Positions 8,288-17,379 of a stretch of DNA of 64,000 nt are shown in pieces. This DNA comes from Dehalococcoidia bacterium (GTDB lineage Bacteria; Chloroflexota; Dehalococcoidia; Bin125). Made by a program: the position numbers and the translations under genes. The stretch spans positions 124,001 to 188,000 of the forward strand of contig JAJDWB010000002.1 of assembly GCA_022825855.1 (NCBI GenBank). Reading direction: 5' to 3'. The number at the start of each line of letters is the position of its first letter. The first letter of the stretch is position 1. A model generated the notes under the pieces. The model was not told the origin of the DNA. It worked only from the letters and a program-made list of their open reading frames with translations, and made no database searches.

Positions 8288-9180
8288 GCGGGAGGATGCG
8301 GCTGGGCGGTCGAAGCAGCGCGCTCTCGATGGTCCAGGCGGCGCTGGCGACCGAAGCGCTGGCGGCGCTGGAAATCGAGGTCGAGTTCGTGCCGATCCGC
8401 ACCGAAGGCGACCGGGACCGAACATCGAGTCTGCGCGTGATCGGCGGTCAGGGCGTATTCGTGCGGGCGGTCGAGGAGGCGCTGATCGACAGGGAGATCG
8501 ATGTAGCGGTACATTCGGCCAAGGACGTGCCGCCAGTGATCGCAGTGGAGACGTCATTGGCGGCGTACCTGCCCCGAGGCGACGTGAGGGATGCGCTCGT
8601 CAGCCGCGACGGTGCGGGTCTGGGGGAGCTGCCGGCCGGCGCGCGGGTGGGTACCGGATCGCGGCGTCGGGCGGCGCAGGCGCAGTATCTGAATCCGGAG
8701 CTGGATATTGCCGATATCCGCGGGAACGTCGATACGCGGATCGAGAAGATGCTGCAGGGCGAATACGACGCGATCATCGTCGCTGCGGCCGGCTTGGAGC
8801 GGCTGGGACGGGCGGCGTCGGAGTTGCTGCCGATCGATCTGGTCATGCCCTCGCCCGGACAGGGGGCGCTGGTCCTGCAGTGCCGGGTCGAGGATGCGGC
8901 CATGATCGGCGAGATTGATCACCGTCCGACTTCGCTGTCGGTGACCGCGGAGCGGGCCATGCTTCGCGGACTGGGGGCGGGCTGCTCGCTGCCTTTGGCA
9001 GCATTGGGCGGAGTGCGCGGCGGGGAGGTTGTGCTGGCCGGCCGGTTGCTCAGCGGAGATGGGTCGCGGCGAATCGAACTGCAACGTTCGGGCGACGATC
9101 CGGAGGCGGTCGGCGCGGAGGTCGCGGAGACGCTGATGGAACGGGGCGGGGGCGAGTTGCTTGAGCGTGAGAGCGAGTGA
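8284..9180 (+). CDS. hemC: Hydroxymethylbilane synthase (porphobilinogen deaminase)
   Basis: Polymerises four porphobilinogen molecules into hydroxymethylbilane. The 298-residue protein has the HSAKDVP motif with catalytic Asp81, the GTGSRRRAAQ substrate-binding stretch near residues 123-132, and Cys234 in GAGCSLPLAALGG, the attachment site of the dipyrromethane cofactor. It starts at GTG 8284 inside the sirC stop and is followed after 1 nt by the fused CobA-HemD gene, giving a tightly packed operon. Confidence 0.93.
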   Translation: MSGRMRLGGRSSALSMVQAALATEALAALEIEVEFVPIRTEGDRDRTSSLRVIGGQGVFVRAVEEALIDREIDVAVHSAKDVPPVIAVETSLAAYLPRGDVRDALVSRDGAGLGELPAGARVGTGSRRRAAQAQYLNPELDIADIRGNVDTRIEKMLQGEYDAIIVAAAGLERLGRAASELLPIDLVMPSPGQGALVLQCRVEDAAMIGEIDHRPTSLSVTAERAMLRGLGAGCSLPLAALGGVRGGEVVLAGRLLSGDGSRRIELQRSGDDPEAVGAEVAETLMERGGGELLERESE

Positions 9181-9181
9181 C

Positions 9182-10714
9182 ATGGCGGCGGGCGATGTGC
9201 GCACTGTGTTCATTGTTGGAGCGGGCCCCGGGGACCCTCGACTGGTCACGATGGCGGGCGCGGAGGCGCTGCAGAGCGCCGATGTGGTGCTGCACGACCG
9301 GCTGGTCTCGCCGGTGCTGTTGCGGCTGGCCACGGATGCGGATTTGATCGATGTGGGCAAGTCGCCGGGCGGCGAGTCGACGACGCAGGAGGAGATCATC
9401 GAGATGATGATCGACCACTCGCGCCGAGGCCGACGAGTGGTGCGGCTCAAGGGCGGCGATCCGTTCGTCTTCGGACGCGGAGGAGAGGAAGCCTCGGCGC
9501 TGGCCGCGGCGGGGATCCCGATGCAGATCGTGCCGGGTGTGTCCAGTGCGTCGGCCGCGGCATCAGCGGTCGGGATTGCGGTCACCGATCGACGGGCGGC
9601 CTCGGCAGTCACAGTCGTGACCGGTTCGGAGGGCGACGGCGGGGCGCCGCCGATCGACTGGGACGCAGTCGCCTCGGTCGGCGGGACAATCGTGGTGATG
9701 ATGGGCTGGCGCAACTTCGGCGAGATCGTGGAGCGTCTGACGGACGCCGGACTCTCACCCGCGACGCCGGCCGCGGCGATCGAACAAGGCTGGACCGGGT
9801 CGCAACGGGCGGTCTTCGCGCCGCTGCAGGAGTTGCAGGAGCAGGCCGCCGGGATGCAGCCGCCGGTGACGGTCGTGATCGGGGAGACCGTGAAGCTGGC
9901 GATTCCCGAGCTGTCCTGGACGATCATGGGTCGCCGCATCCTGGTCACCCGAGCGCGGGCGCAACTGGCACCGCTGGTCGAGCGGCTGCGAGCATTCAAC
10001 GCCGAGCTGATCGCATTGCCGACGATTGAGATCCTTCCGGCCGACCAGGTGCCGATCGACGAGGCTGTGGACCGTCTGGCCGAGGGCGCGTATGAGATCG
10101 TCTGCCTGACCAGCGTCAACGGGGTGCAGCAGCTCTGGCGGGCACTACGACGACACTCGCTGGACGCGCGCGTGTTTTCCGATACCCAGATTGCGGCGAT
10201 CGGGTCGGAGACGGCGCGATCGCTGGACGAGCACGGGATCAGGCCCGACCTGGTTCCCGATTCGTTTACGACGGCCGCGCTGGCGGATGTGCTGACTCGG
10301 GAGGACTTGCGGGGCCAGCGGATCCTGCTGGCGCGGGCCGCGCGGGGCAATCCGCTGCTGGGCGAACGGTTGCGAGAGGCAGGGGCGGAGGTTGACGATC
10401 TGCCGCTGTACGACGTGGTGACGCCGCCTGCCGACCCCGAGGCGCTGCGCGAGCTGGAGCAGGGCGTGGATGTAGTTACCCTGACATCGCCGTCGACAGC
10501 CGAGGGGCTGGCCGAGCTGGTGAACGGGCGGATCGATTTAGACTCGCTGCAGGCGGTCTGTATCGGTCCCGTGACCGCAGAGGCGGCCGGCAAGCTGGGA
10601 TTGCGGGTTGCCGGCGTTGCGGAGCGGCATACGATCGAAGGACTCGCCCAGGCGGTCGGCCGTTACCTGTCCAGTCTGCCGCCGCTCAAAGCAACACGCA
10701 CGGAGGTGCCGTGA
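9182..10714 (+). CDS. cobA-hemD: Fused uroporphyrinogen-III C-methyltransferase / uroporphyrinogen-III synthase
   Basis: A 510-residue two-domain enzyme. Residues 1-about 240 are the SAM-dependent methyltransferase, with GAGPGDPRL at 13-21, [16 protein letters not shown] and a VPGVSSA segment; this half makes precorrin-2 from uroporphyrinogen III. Residues from about 248 are the HemD synthase ([12 protein letters not shown] onward), which closes hydroxymethylbilane to uroporphyrinogen III. An upstream TTG at 9161 is possible, but ATG 9182, one base after the hemC stop, is preferred. The fusion order CobA-HemD is common in Gram-positive-type lineages and channels the pathway branch point. Confidence 0.92.
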   Translation: MAAGDVRTVFIVGAGPGDPRLVTMAGAEALQSADVVLHDRLVSPVLLRLATDADLIDVGKSPGGESTTQEEIIEMMIDHSRRGRRVVRLKGGDPFVFGRGGEEASALAAAGIPMQIVPGVSSASAAASAVGIAVTDRRAASAVTVVTGSEGDGGAPPIDWDAVASVGGTIVVMMGWRNFGEIVERLTDAGLSPATPAAAIEQGWTGSQRAVFAPLQELQEQAAGMQPPVTVVIGETVKLAIPELSWTIMGRRILVTRARAQLAPLVERLRAFNAELIALPTIEILPADQVPIDEAVDRLAEGAYEIVCLTSVNGVQQLWRALRRHSLDARVFSDTQIAAIGSETARSLDEHGIRPDLVPDSFTTAALADVLTREDLRGQRILLARAARGNPLLGERLREAGAEVDDLPLYDVVTPPADPEALRELEQGVDVVTLTSPSTAEGLAELVNGRIDLDSLQAVCIGPVTAEAAGKLGLRVAGVAERHTIEGLAQAVGRYLSSLPPLKATRTEVP

Positions 10715-11742
10715 GCCGGTTTCCTGAACAAACCAGTTTGACCGCCGCGGGCGAACAGATTGCCAGCGCGCACCGCATGCGTCGGCTGCGGCGGACCGAG
10801 GGTCTGCGCCGCATGGTCCGCGAAACGCGGCTGTCGCCGACCGACTTCATTTGTCCCGTCTTCGTGACCGGCGGCCGCGACGTGCGCCAGCCGATACCGT
10901 CGATGCCCGGTCAAGCGCGCCTGTCTGTCGACCAACTCCCGCAAGAGGCGGCCGAGCTGCGTTCGCTCGACATCCCGGCGATCCTGCTCTTCGGACTGCC
11001 GCAGTCCAAGGACGCGGTGGGATCGGGCGCGTGGGACGCTGACGGGATCGTGCAGCGAGCGGTACGGGAACTCAAGGAGGCTCAGCCCGACCTGGTCGTG
11101 GTGACGGATGTCTGTCTGTGCGAATACACCGATCACGGGCATTGCGGGCTGCTTGACGACGACGGGTCGGTGCTCAACGACGAGTCGGTCGAGTTGCTGG
11201 CAGAGACAGCGGTGTCCCAGGCAGCGGCCGGAGCGGACATTATCGCGCCCTCGGACATGATGGACGGGCGAGTCGGCGTGATCCGCCGAGCGCTGGACCA
11301 CGCCGGTTTCGAGGACCGGACGCTGCTGGCCTACTCGGCCAAGTTCGCTTCCGGCTTCTACGGTCCGTTCCGCGACGCGGCCGACTCGGCTCCGCAATTC
11401 GGCGACCGGCGCGGCTACCAGATGGACCCGGGCAACGGACGCGAAGCGATGCGGGCGATTGAGCGCGACCTGGCGGAAGGCGCGGACATGGTCATGGTCA
11501 AGCCGGCGCTGGCCTATCTCGACCTGGTCCGCGCGGCCCGGGAACGCTTCGACGTGCCGCTGGCGGCCTACAACGTGAGCGGCGAGTACGCGATGCTCAA
11601 AGCGGCGGTCGCGAACGGTTGGATCGACGAAGAGCGTGTCGTGCTGGAGACGCTGGCAGGCATCCGTCGCGCGGGCGCGGATCTGATCTTGACCTACCAC
11701 GCCAAGGAAGCGGCGCGCTGGCTCGCGCGGCGCACCGGCTGA
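10711..11742 (+). CDS. hemB: Delta-aminolevulinic acid dehydratase (porphobilinogen synthase)
   Basis: Condenses two 5-aminolevulinate molecules to porphobilinogen. The 343-residue protein has the zinc-type metal site in [14 protein letters not shown] (three cysteines), and the two active-site lysines in [17 protein letters not shown] and [12 protein letters not shown]. It starts at GTG 10711, overlapping the cobA-hemD stop by 4 nt, with GGAGG 4 nt upstream. It closes the sirC-hemC-cobA/hemD-hemB operon; hemA/hemL and later haem genes are not in the window. Confidence 0.94.
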   Translation: MSRFPEQTSLTAAGEQIASAHRMRRLRRTEGLRRMVRETRLSPTDFICPVFVTGGRDVRQPIPSMPGQARLSVDQLPQEAAELRSLDIPAILLFGLPQSKDAVGSGAWDADGIVQRAVRELKEAQPDLVVVTDVCLCEYTDHGHCGLLDDDGSVLNDESVELLAETAVSQAAAGADIIAPSDMMDGRVGVIRRALDHAGFEDRTLLAYSAKFASGFYGPFRDAADSAPQFGDRRGYQMDPGNGREAMRAIERDLAEGADMVMVKPALAYLDLVRAARERFDVPLAAYNVSGEYAMLKAAVANGWIDEERVVLETLAGIRRAGADLILTYHAKEAARWLARRTG

Positions 11743-11795
11743 CTCCGGTTCCGTCTGCAGATTCGACTATTCACACACAGCGCAGAGGATCGGGC

Positions 11796-12608
11796 ATGAG
11801 CGATAGCACGAGCGAGACGCCCAGCAAGCCGACTCCCGCGACGGTGGGCGCGGAGGAGGCGGTCGGCAGCGTCCGCGCCGTCGCCTTCGATTGTTACGGC
11901 ACGCTGCTTAAGCTGGAGGAGCGGGAGTTTGCCTCGCTGATTCAGCAAATGTTGCACGACCACGGCGTTGAGCACGCGAGCGGGGAAGACGTCTGGGAAG
12001 CCTGGCTGGAAGCGTCACGCGAGATGTCGCGGCGCGAGGGGCGCAATCCCGAGCGTCCGCTGGATGGTCCCGAGCCGACGTTCCGGCCCTTTTCAGAGAC
12101 TTGGCCGATCTTCTTCGGCGAGGCGTTCAAGCACCACTCGGTCGAGACGATTCCTCCGGCGACGGCGTTTCAGCATCTCTGGGACGTGCTCTCGGTCGCG
12201 CCGCCGTATCCGGAGGTTGCCTCGGTGTTCGGCGAGCTGCAGGCGCGCGGCTACCGGGTCGCGATCGGCAGTAACGCCGACGACGACCATCTGGAGCACG
12301 CGCTGGAGCTGGCAGGCATCGAGGTTGAACTGGTGCTCTCCTCGGAGGAGGCGCAGTCGTACAAACCGCGTAAACCGTTCTTCGATCAGCTCTGCGCGCG
12401 GCTCGAGCTCGAGCCTTGCGAAGTGCTCTACGTCGGCGACAGCCCCTGGGCGGACGTAACCGGTGCGAACCACGCCGGGCTGCCGGTCTATTGGGTCTCG
12501 CGCTACCCCGATCCGGAGCGCGAGCAGATGATGCGAGCGACGCCCACCTGGAGCGGTCGCGACCTGACGGGCATCCTCGATGCGTTGCCGGAACAGGCTC
12601 CGGTCTGA
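11796..12608 (+). CDS. HAD-superfamily hydrolase, haloacid-dehalogenase-like
   Basis: A 270-residue HAD phosphatase-type protein. The nucleophile loop is FDCYGTLLKL with Asp32; the Tyr two residues later is typical of dehalogenase/REG-2-like members rather than the DxD of classical phosphatases. Motif II is IGSNADDD, the motif III Lys lies in SYKPRKPFF, and the motif IV acid is in VLYVGDSPWADVTGA. A disordered Ser/Pro/Thr-rich leader of about 22 residues precedes the core. AGAGGA lies upstream of ATG 11796. The gap to hemB is 53 bp and to dnaN 175 bp. The substrate is unknown. Confidence 0.8.
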   Translation: MSDSTSETPSKPTPATVGAEEAVGSVRAVAFDCYGTLLKLEEREFASLIQQMLHDHGVEHASGEDVWEAWLEASREMSRREGRNPERPLDGPEPTFRPFSETWPIFFGEAFKHHSVETIPPATAFQHLWDVLSVAPPYPEVASVFGELQARGYRVAIGSNADDDHLEHALELAGIEVELVLSSEEAQSYKPRKPFFDQLCARLELEPCEVLYVGDSPWADVTGANHAGLPVYWVSRYPDPEREQMMRATPTWSGRDLTGILDALPEQAPV

Positions 12609-12707
12609 CCTGTCTCCCCGGGCCGGAATCTGCTCGGCGCCGGCATCCGTTTTCCACACGTCATCCACCGACTGTCAAGAAGTAGCGGTGAGCGACGCGC
12701 TATCAGA

Positions 12708-12713
12708 TACAAT
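12708..12713 (+). promoter_or_regulatory. Possible -10 element upstream of dnaN
   Basis: TACAAT lies 70 nt upstream of the dnaN start within a locally AT-rich patch. No good -35 hexamer is visible at 16-18 bp, so this is only a weak promoter suggestion. Confidence 0.25.
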
Positions 12714-12729
12714 GGCATATATCGATAAG

Positions 12730-12748
12730 CCAAGTGATCAATACTTGG
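12730..12748. repeat. Inverted repeat in the dnaN leader
   Basis: A perfect 6-bp inverted repeat, CCAAGT and ACTTGG, separated by GATCAAT, lies 35 nt upstream of the dnaN start and downstream of the TACAAT element. It could be an operator or an mRNA hairpin; there is no direct evidence for either. Confidence 0.3.
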
Positions 12749-12783
12749 GGAGCGACACCGGACCTCCGATCGGGAGCGGCGCC

Positions 12784-13932
12784 ATGCGAATTCAGACATC
12801 TCAGGCAGCGTTGCAGCATGGGCTCAGCGTGGTCTCGCGGGCCGTGGCCGCGAGGCACTCGCTGGACCAGTTGCGGCATGTCCACGTGGAGGCGGACGAC
12901 GACGGCGTGCGGCTGACCGCAACCGACACCGAGATCGCGATGATCTGCACGATCGACGCGGTCGTCTCCGAGCCGGGCGCGATTACGATCCCGCACCGTT
13001 TCATCAACGACCTCGTCTCGGCGCTCTCATCGTCCGAGATCACGATTGATGTCGCCGACAACTCGCTCGTTGCCCAGATTCGCGCGTCCGACGCGAACGA
13101 GTCGTCGATCAACGGGATGTCGCCGACGACGTACCCGAACATTCCCGGGATTGGCGAGGGCGACTGGATCAAGATCGTGGCGCGCGATCTGCGCGACGCG
13201 CTGCGGCACGTGGTGTTTGCGGCGGCGACCGACGACGGCCGGCCGGTATTGACCGGCGTCCACTTCCGCTTCGAGGGCGACAAGATGACCCTGGCGGCGG
13301 CGGACGGATTCCGCCTGGCGGTCTATGACATGAACGTCGCCTCGGAGTTGAGCGAGCGGCTGGAGATCACGGTGCCGGCGCGGGCGCTGATCGAACTCGA
13401 GCGGCTGCTGACCGACGACGACTCGGCGGTCGAGATGTACATCCACGCGGACCGCACCTACGTGCGCTTCCACGTCCGCGCTGTGCAGATGACCGCGCAG
13501 TTGATCCAGGGCAACTACCCGAGCTACGACCAGCTCATTCCCTCGGAGTATCAGACGCGGGCGATCCTGCCCGGCGCGGTCTTGCAGGGCGGCGTGCGAT
13601 CGGCGGCGGTCTTCGCTCGTGAGTCGAGCGGGATCATCCGGTTGATTTTCAACGGCGACGCTTCGGATCAGAACATCACACTGACCGCGCGGGCGGAGGA
13701 GCTGGGCAACCACCGCGGGCGCGTCGACGCGGCGATCGAGGGCGAGAACTCGCGCATTGCCTACAACGTCCGCTATCTGCAGGACGTGCTGCAGATCGCG
13801 AGCGGGCCCTCCGCCAGCGAGATTGCGATGGAGACCAGCGGTCCCAGCAATCCGGGCGTCTTCCGTGTGGTCGGGCGCGACAACTACGTGCACGTGCTGA
13901 TGCCGATGTTCGTGCAGTGGGAGGACGCCTGA
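12784..13932 (+). CDS. dnaN: DNA polymerase III beta subunit (sliding clamp)
   Basis: The 382-residue protein forms the ring that tethers DNA polymerase III to DNA. The three-domain clamp pattern is clear: an N-terminal domain (MRIQTSQAALQHGLSVVSRAV), a middle domain with RPVLTGVHFRFEGDKMTLAAADGFRLA, and a C-terminal domain ending in YVHVLMPMFVQW. The open frame extends upstream, but ATG 12784 with GGGAGCGG ahead fits the family N-terminus. dnaA is not beside it; the upstream gene is a HAD hydrolase. Downstream genes encode recombination nuclease subunits and HolA, so it sits in a replication and repair block. Confidence 0.93.
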   Translation: MRIQTSQAALQHGLSVVSRAVAARHSLDQLRHVHVEADDDGVRLTATDTEIAMICTIDAVVSEPGAITIPHRFINDLVSALSSSEITIDVADNSLVAQIRASDANESSINGMSPTTYPNIPGIGEGDWIKIVARDLRDALRHVVFAAATDDGRPVLTGVHFRFEGDKMTLAAADGFRLAVYDMNVASELSERLEITVPARALIELERLLTDDDSAVEMYIHADRTYVRFHVRAVQMTAQLIQGNYPSYDQLIPSEYQTRAILPGAVLQGGVRSAAVFARESSGIIRLIFNGDASDQNITLTARAEELGNHRGRVDAAIEGENSRIAYNVRYLQDVLQIASGPSASEIAMETSGPSNPGVFRVVGRDNYVHVLMPMFVQWEDA

Positions 13933-13961
13933 GGCTGGCGGCTTCGGGTCTGGCTTGCGCC

Positions 13962-14222
13962 ATGGCCGAATGGGAGATCCGAGCCGTCTCGCGGGATGCG
14001 GCCGGCAACATCCTCGCCTATTGCGGCGATTCGCCGTTTCGCTGGACGGTCTGGGTGCACGATCTGGTCGACGACATCGAGGGCAGCAGGCACGCCTACT
14101 ACGTGACCGGTCCCCGCGGCGCGCGGGTGGAGGTCGTGGTCGAGGTGACTCGCGAGGGCAAAATCGTGCGCTCCGATCCAAAGGCGGGCGAGGATCTGGT
14201 CGTGGGGTTGCCGCGCTGCTGA
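13962..14222 (+). CDS. Small conserved-looking protein, DUF3892-like
   Basis: An 86-residue protein, mostly beta-strand in character (EWEIRAVSRDAAGNILAYCGD, then HAYYVTGPRGARVEVVVEVT). The pattern of a short sequence about I-x-x-V, G-x-I, a Trp, then a YYV strand resembles DUF3892 proteins, whose role is unknown. It is squeezed between dnaN (29 bp) and addB (14 bp), so it is probably co-transcribed with them. Identification is tentative. Confidence 0.55.
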   Translation: MAEWEIRAVSRDAAGNILAYCGDSPFRWTVWVHDLVDDIEGSRHAYYVTGPRGARVEVVVEVTREGKIVRSDPKAGEDLVVGLPRC

Positions 14223-14236
14223 GAGAGGCCTGAGGG

Positions 14237-17200
14237 ATGACGCTCGAGGTCTCCGCTCACCGCTACGGCGCCGAAGCGGAGCGCGCGCTGGAGGCGGCGG
14301 TCGCGCAGGCCAAGGGCGCGGACGCCGGCAGCGATCCACTTGCTCCGGTGACGATCGTGGCACCGTCGTTCCAGGCCGGATTGCACATCCGGCACATGCT
14401 CGGCCGCCGCGGCCGGGGCATCGTCAACGTGCAGGTCAAGCCGCTGCCGGCGCTGCTGGAACTGATCGGCACAGGGAGGCTGGCCGACGAGGGTCGGCGG
14501 CCATTGCCCGAGGCCTATCGCAGCGAGCTGATCCGCACCGTCGCCGAGGCTGGACCGGCGCGTTTCGGCGATCTGCCGATTGAGGGGTCGGTGCTGCGCA
14601 CACTGGAGCAGGCGTTTCGCGAGTTCGATGAGTGCGACGACGGTCAGCTCGACCCGATCGGCGAGGCGGGCGGCATGCCCGGCTACCTGATCGAGCGCTA
14701 CCGAGCCTACCTGGCCAGAACGGAGCGTTTCTACACGACACGGGACCTGGCGCTCGCGGCGACTCAGGCCGTAAGCGATGGGTCTGCCGTGCTGCGGGAC
14801 ATCGGAGCGATCATTGTCTATCTGCCGGGCGACTGGACAGCGGCCCAGATCGCGTTTCTGCGAACCCTGTCCGAGCAGCAGGAAGTACAGGTCATCCTCG
14901 GCCTGACTGGCGATAGCGAGATTGTCGATCGAGACATGCTTGCACGCTGGGGCGTGGACCCCGACGCGGCCACCGCCGTTGAGCTGCCCTTCGCACAGAG
15001 AGTCGTGCAGTCGCCGGACGCTGAAGAAGAAGTGCGCGCGGCGATCCGCGCCATCGCCGAGTCGATGCTGTCCGAGACTCCAATCCCGCTGCACCGTGCG
15101 GCGATCCTGTTTCGCGAGCCTCAGCCGTACGCGAGGATCTGCGCCGAACAGCTTGACGCTGCCGGGATTGCCTGGAACGGTCCCAATGCGCTGACGCTGG
15201 GCCAGAGCATCGCCGGCCGCATTCTGGGCGGCCTGCTCAACCTGTTGGAGTCGCCGTTGCCGGACTGGCAAAGGGACGTCGCGCCGTGGTTGTCGGCCGG
15301 GCCGATCCTGAACGTGAGCGGCGATCCGGCGCCGACATCCCGCTGGAACCAGCTGTCGCGCCACGCGAACCTGCAGCGAGATCCGGCTCGCTGGCTGGAC
15401 CGGCTGGACAAGTACCGAGCGGCGCGACAGGAAGACATTCGGCGGCTGCACGGATCGAGCGATGAGGAACATCCGGGCCGCCGTCCGTGGCTGGAGACGG
15501 AACTGCGGCAAATCGACGCCTTCGCCGAGTTCGTAGGCGAGTTTGTGGTTCTAATCGCTGGGATCCCGGCGCAGGGCGAGTGGTCCGGCTACGCCACCGC
15601 CCTGCGCAGCGCGTTCCTGCGGTTGCTCGGCGACCGCTCGCGTTTCGCCCGCGCGCAGGTCGGTGGAGCGGACGATCTGGAGCTCGCGCGCTGGGACGAT
15701 GTCGTCTCGTTGCTCGACTCGCTTGAGGCGCTGGACGAGCTAGGTCCGACGACGCCGACGCGGACCGCCGCGGTGCTTCGCCGAGGGCTCGAACGGCAGA
15801 GCGGTCATCACGGGCGGATCGGAGAGGGCGTGTACGTCGGCGCGTTGCAGAGCGCCGCAGGAATGAGCTGGGATGTGGTCTACATGGTGGGCGCAGCCGA
15901 GCGTTCGCTGCCCAGGATTCGCGGCGAAGATCCGTTGCTTTCCGACCGGCTGCGCGAACGCGCCGCGCTGCCCATGAGCCGCGATCATCTGCGCCGCGAG
16001 CGGACGAGTTTCCTAGCAGCGATGCACGCGGGCGAGCGACGCCAGATCAGCTATCCGCGCGCCGATGTCCGCGCCCAGCAGGCGCGCCTGCCCAGCCGCT
16101 GGTTGCTGGAGTCGGCGACAAGGCTCAACGGCGATCGGCGCGTTTACGCATCCAAGATCGGCGAGGCGGCTTCCGAGGTTGTTGCTACCACGCCCTCCTT
16201 CGAGCGGGCTGTCGTCGGCGCGGCGATGTCGGCCGATCCGCATGAGTACGACTTGAGCAGCATGCGGGCGACGAATAATCCGCTCGGCCACTTCCTCGCG
16301 AGCGAGTCGCCGGCGCTGGGACGCGGCCTGGCCCAGCAGCGCTCGCGGCGATCGCACCGTCTCAGCCGCTGGGACGGGTTGATCGAGGCCGGAGCGGCCG
16401 AGGCCGCTGCGCGGCCGCACTCGGCCGGCGCGCTGCAGGACTGGGCGACCTGCCCGTACCGCTACTTCCTCGGCCGGGTGCTGCGGCTGGAGGAACGGGC
16501 CGAACTGCGCGAGGACTTGCAGATCAGTCCGGTCGACAAGGGTTCGTACGTCCACCGCATCCTCGATCGCAACTTCCGCGAGTCGGTGTCCCAGCCATCG
16601 CCCGGGGATCCTTGGCCAGAGGCGGAACGGGAACGGCTGCGGAAGATCGCCGAGGAGGAATTGAAGCAGGCCGAGGATCTGGGGTTGACCGGCAGAGACC
16701 TGCTCTGGCAGCGGGAACGGCGGAACTTGCTCGATGATCTTGAGCGGCTGTTGTCGGAGGACGAGGTTCATCGAGCCCGGCTCAAGGTTCGGCAGGAGGC
16801 GAGCGAGCTTGCCTTCGGCATGCCGGGAGACAGCCGCGAGATGCTGGAGCTGCCACTCGAAGACGGCGGTGTGCTCTTGCTACGCGGCATGATCGACCGC
16901 GTCGATCGATCGGCGGACGGACAGTTGTTGCTGGTGATCGACTACAAGACGGGCGGTGCGTACCCGTCGCAGAGGCAACTGGATGACGACCCGGTGGTGC
17001 GCGGCACGGTACTGCAGTTGCCGGTGTACTCTCACGCCCTGCGCCGGATCGATCGAGTTGACGACGCGGTTGCCGTGCGGTCGGCCTACTGGTTCATCAG
17101 CGATCGGGGCGGGTTCCAGTTCAACCAGGTGATCTGGGACGAGGAGAAGGACGAACGCTTTCGCGACACGATCAACCTGATTGCGCGGCACATCCGCCAG

Positions 17201-17377
17201 GGTCTGTTCCCAGCCCGGCCGGGCAGCGACAATCCTCGCTCGCGCGATAACAACTGCACCTATTGCAGCTTCGACGCGATCTGTCCCGCCGACCGGCGCT
17301 CGCGCTGGGAGCGGATGCGGGAGGCGCCCGAGTTGGCCGACTACGTCTCCCTCAGCGAAGTGACGGTGGACGAGTAG
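14237..17377 (+). CDS. addB: AddB-like PD-(D/E)XK nuclease subunit of a RecBCD-type complex
   Basis: A 1046-residue protein with an inactive UvrD-like helicase core followed by a RecB-type nuclease domain. The N-terminal position where a Walker A would be expected reads VAPSFQAGLHIRHM, with no GKT. The C-terminal part has WATCPYRYFLGR, then GSYVHRILDRNF, the nuclease motif LLVIDYKTGG, and a C-x2-C-x5-C set in NNCTYCSFDAIC. Together with the first Cys this builds the Fe-S staple of AddB nucleases. It is followed after 2 nt by the AddA-like subunit. The complex would process double-strand breaks for RecA. Confidence 0.85.
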   Translation: MTLEVSAHRYGAEAERALEAAVAQAKGADAGSDPLAPVTIVAPSFQAGLHIRHMLGRRGRGIVNVQVKPLPALLELIGTGRLADEGRRPLPEAYRSELIRTVAEAGPARFGDLPIEGSVLRTLEQAFREFDECDDGQLDPIGEAGGMPGYLIERYRAYLARTERFYTTRDLALAATQAVSDGSAVLRDIGAIIVYLPGDWTAAQIAFLRTLSEQQEVQVILGLTGDSEIVDRDMLARWGVDPDAATAVELPFAQRVVQSPDAEEEVRAAIRAIAESMLSETPIPLHRAAILFREPQPYARICAEQLDAAGIAWNGPNALTLGQSIAGRILGGLLNLLESPLPDWQRDVAPWLSAGPILNVSGDPAPTSRWNQLSRHANLQRDPARWLDRLDKYRAARQEDIRRLHGSSDEEHPGRRPWLETELRQIDAFAEFVGEFVVLIAGIPAQGEWSGYATALRSAFLRLLGDRSRFARAQVGGADDLELARWDDVVSLLDSLEALDELGPTTPTRTAAVLRRGLERQSGHHGRIGEGVYVGALQSAAGMSWDVVYMVGAAERSLPRIRGEDPLLSDRLRERAALPMSRDHLRRERTSFLAAMHAGERRQISYPRADVRAQQARLPSRWLLESATRLNGDRRVYASKIGEAASEVVATTPSFERAVVGAAMSADPHEYDLSSMRATNNPLGHFLASESPALGRGLAQQRSRRSHRLSRWDGLIEAGAAEAAARPHSAGALQDWATCPYRYFLGRVLRLEERAELREDLQISPVDKGSYVHRILDRNFRESVSQPSPGDPWPEAERERLRKIAEEELKQAEDLGLTGRDLLWQRERRNLLDDLERLLSEDEVHRARLKVRQEASELAFGMPGDSREMLELPLEDGGVLLLRGMIDRVDRSADGQLLLVIDYKTGGAYPSQRQLDDDPVVRGTVLQLPVYSHALRRIDRVDDAVAVRSAYWFISDRGGFQFNQVIWDEEKDERFRDTINLIARHIRQGLFPARPGSDNPRSRDNNCTYCSFDAICPADRRSRWERMREAPELADYVSLSEVTVDE

Positions 17378-17379
17378 CG

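Noticed and set aside
12609-12783. Possible replication origin beside dnaN
   Set aside because: Only one DnaA-box-like word (TTTTCCACA at 12650) is present, there is no box cluster, and dnaA is not adjacent.
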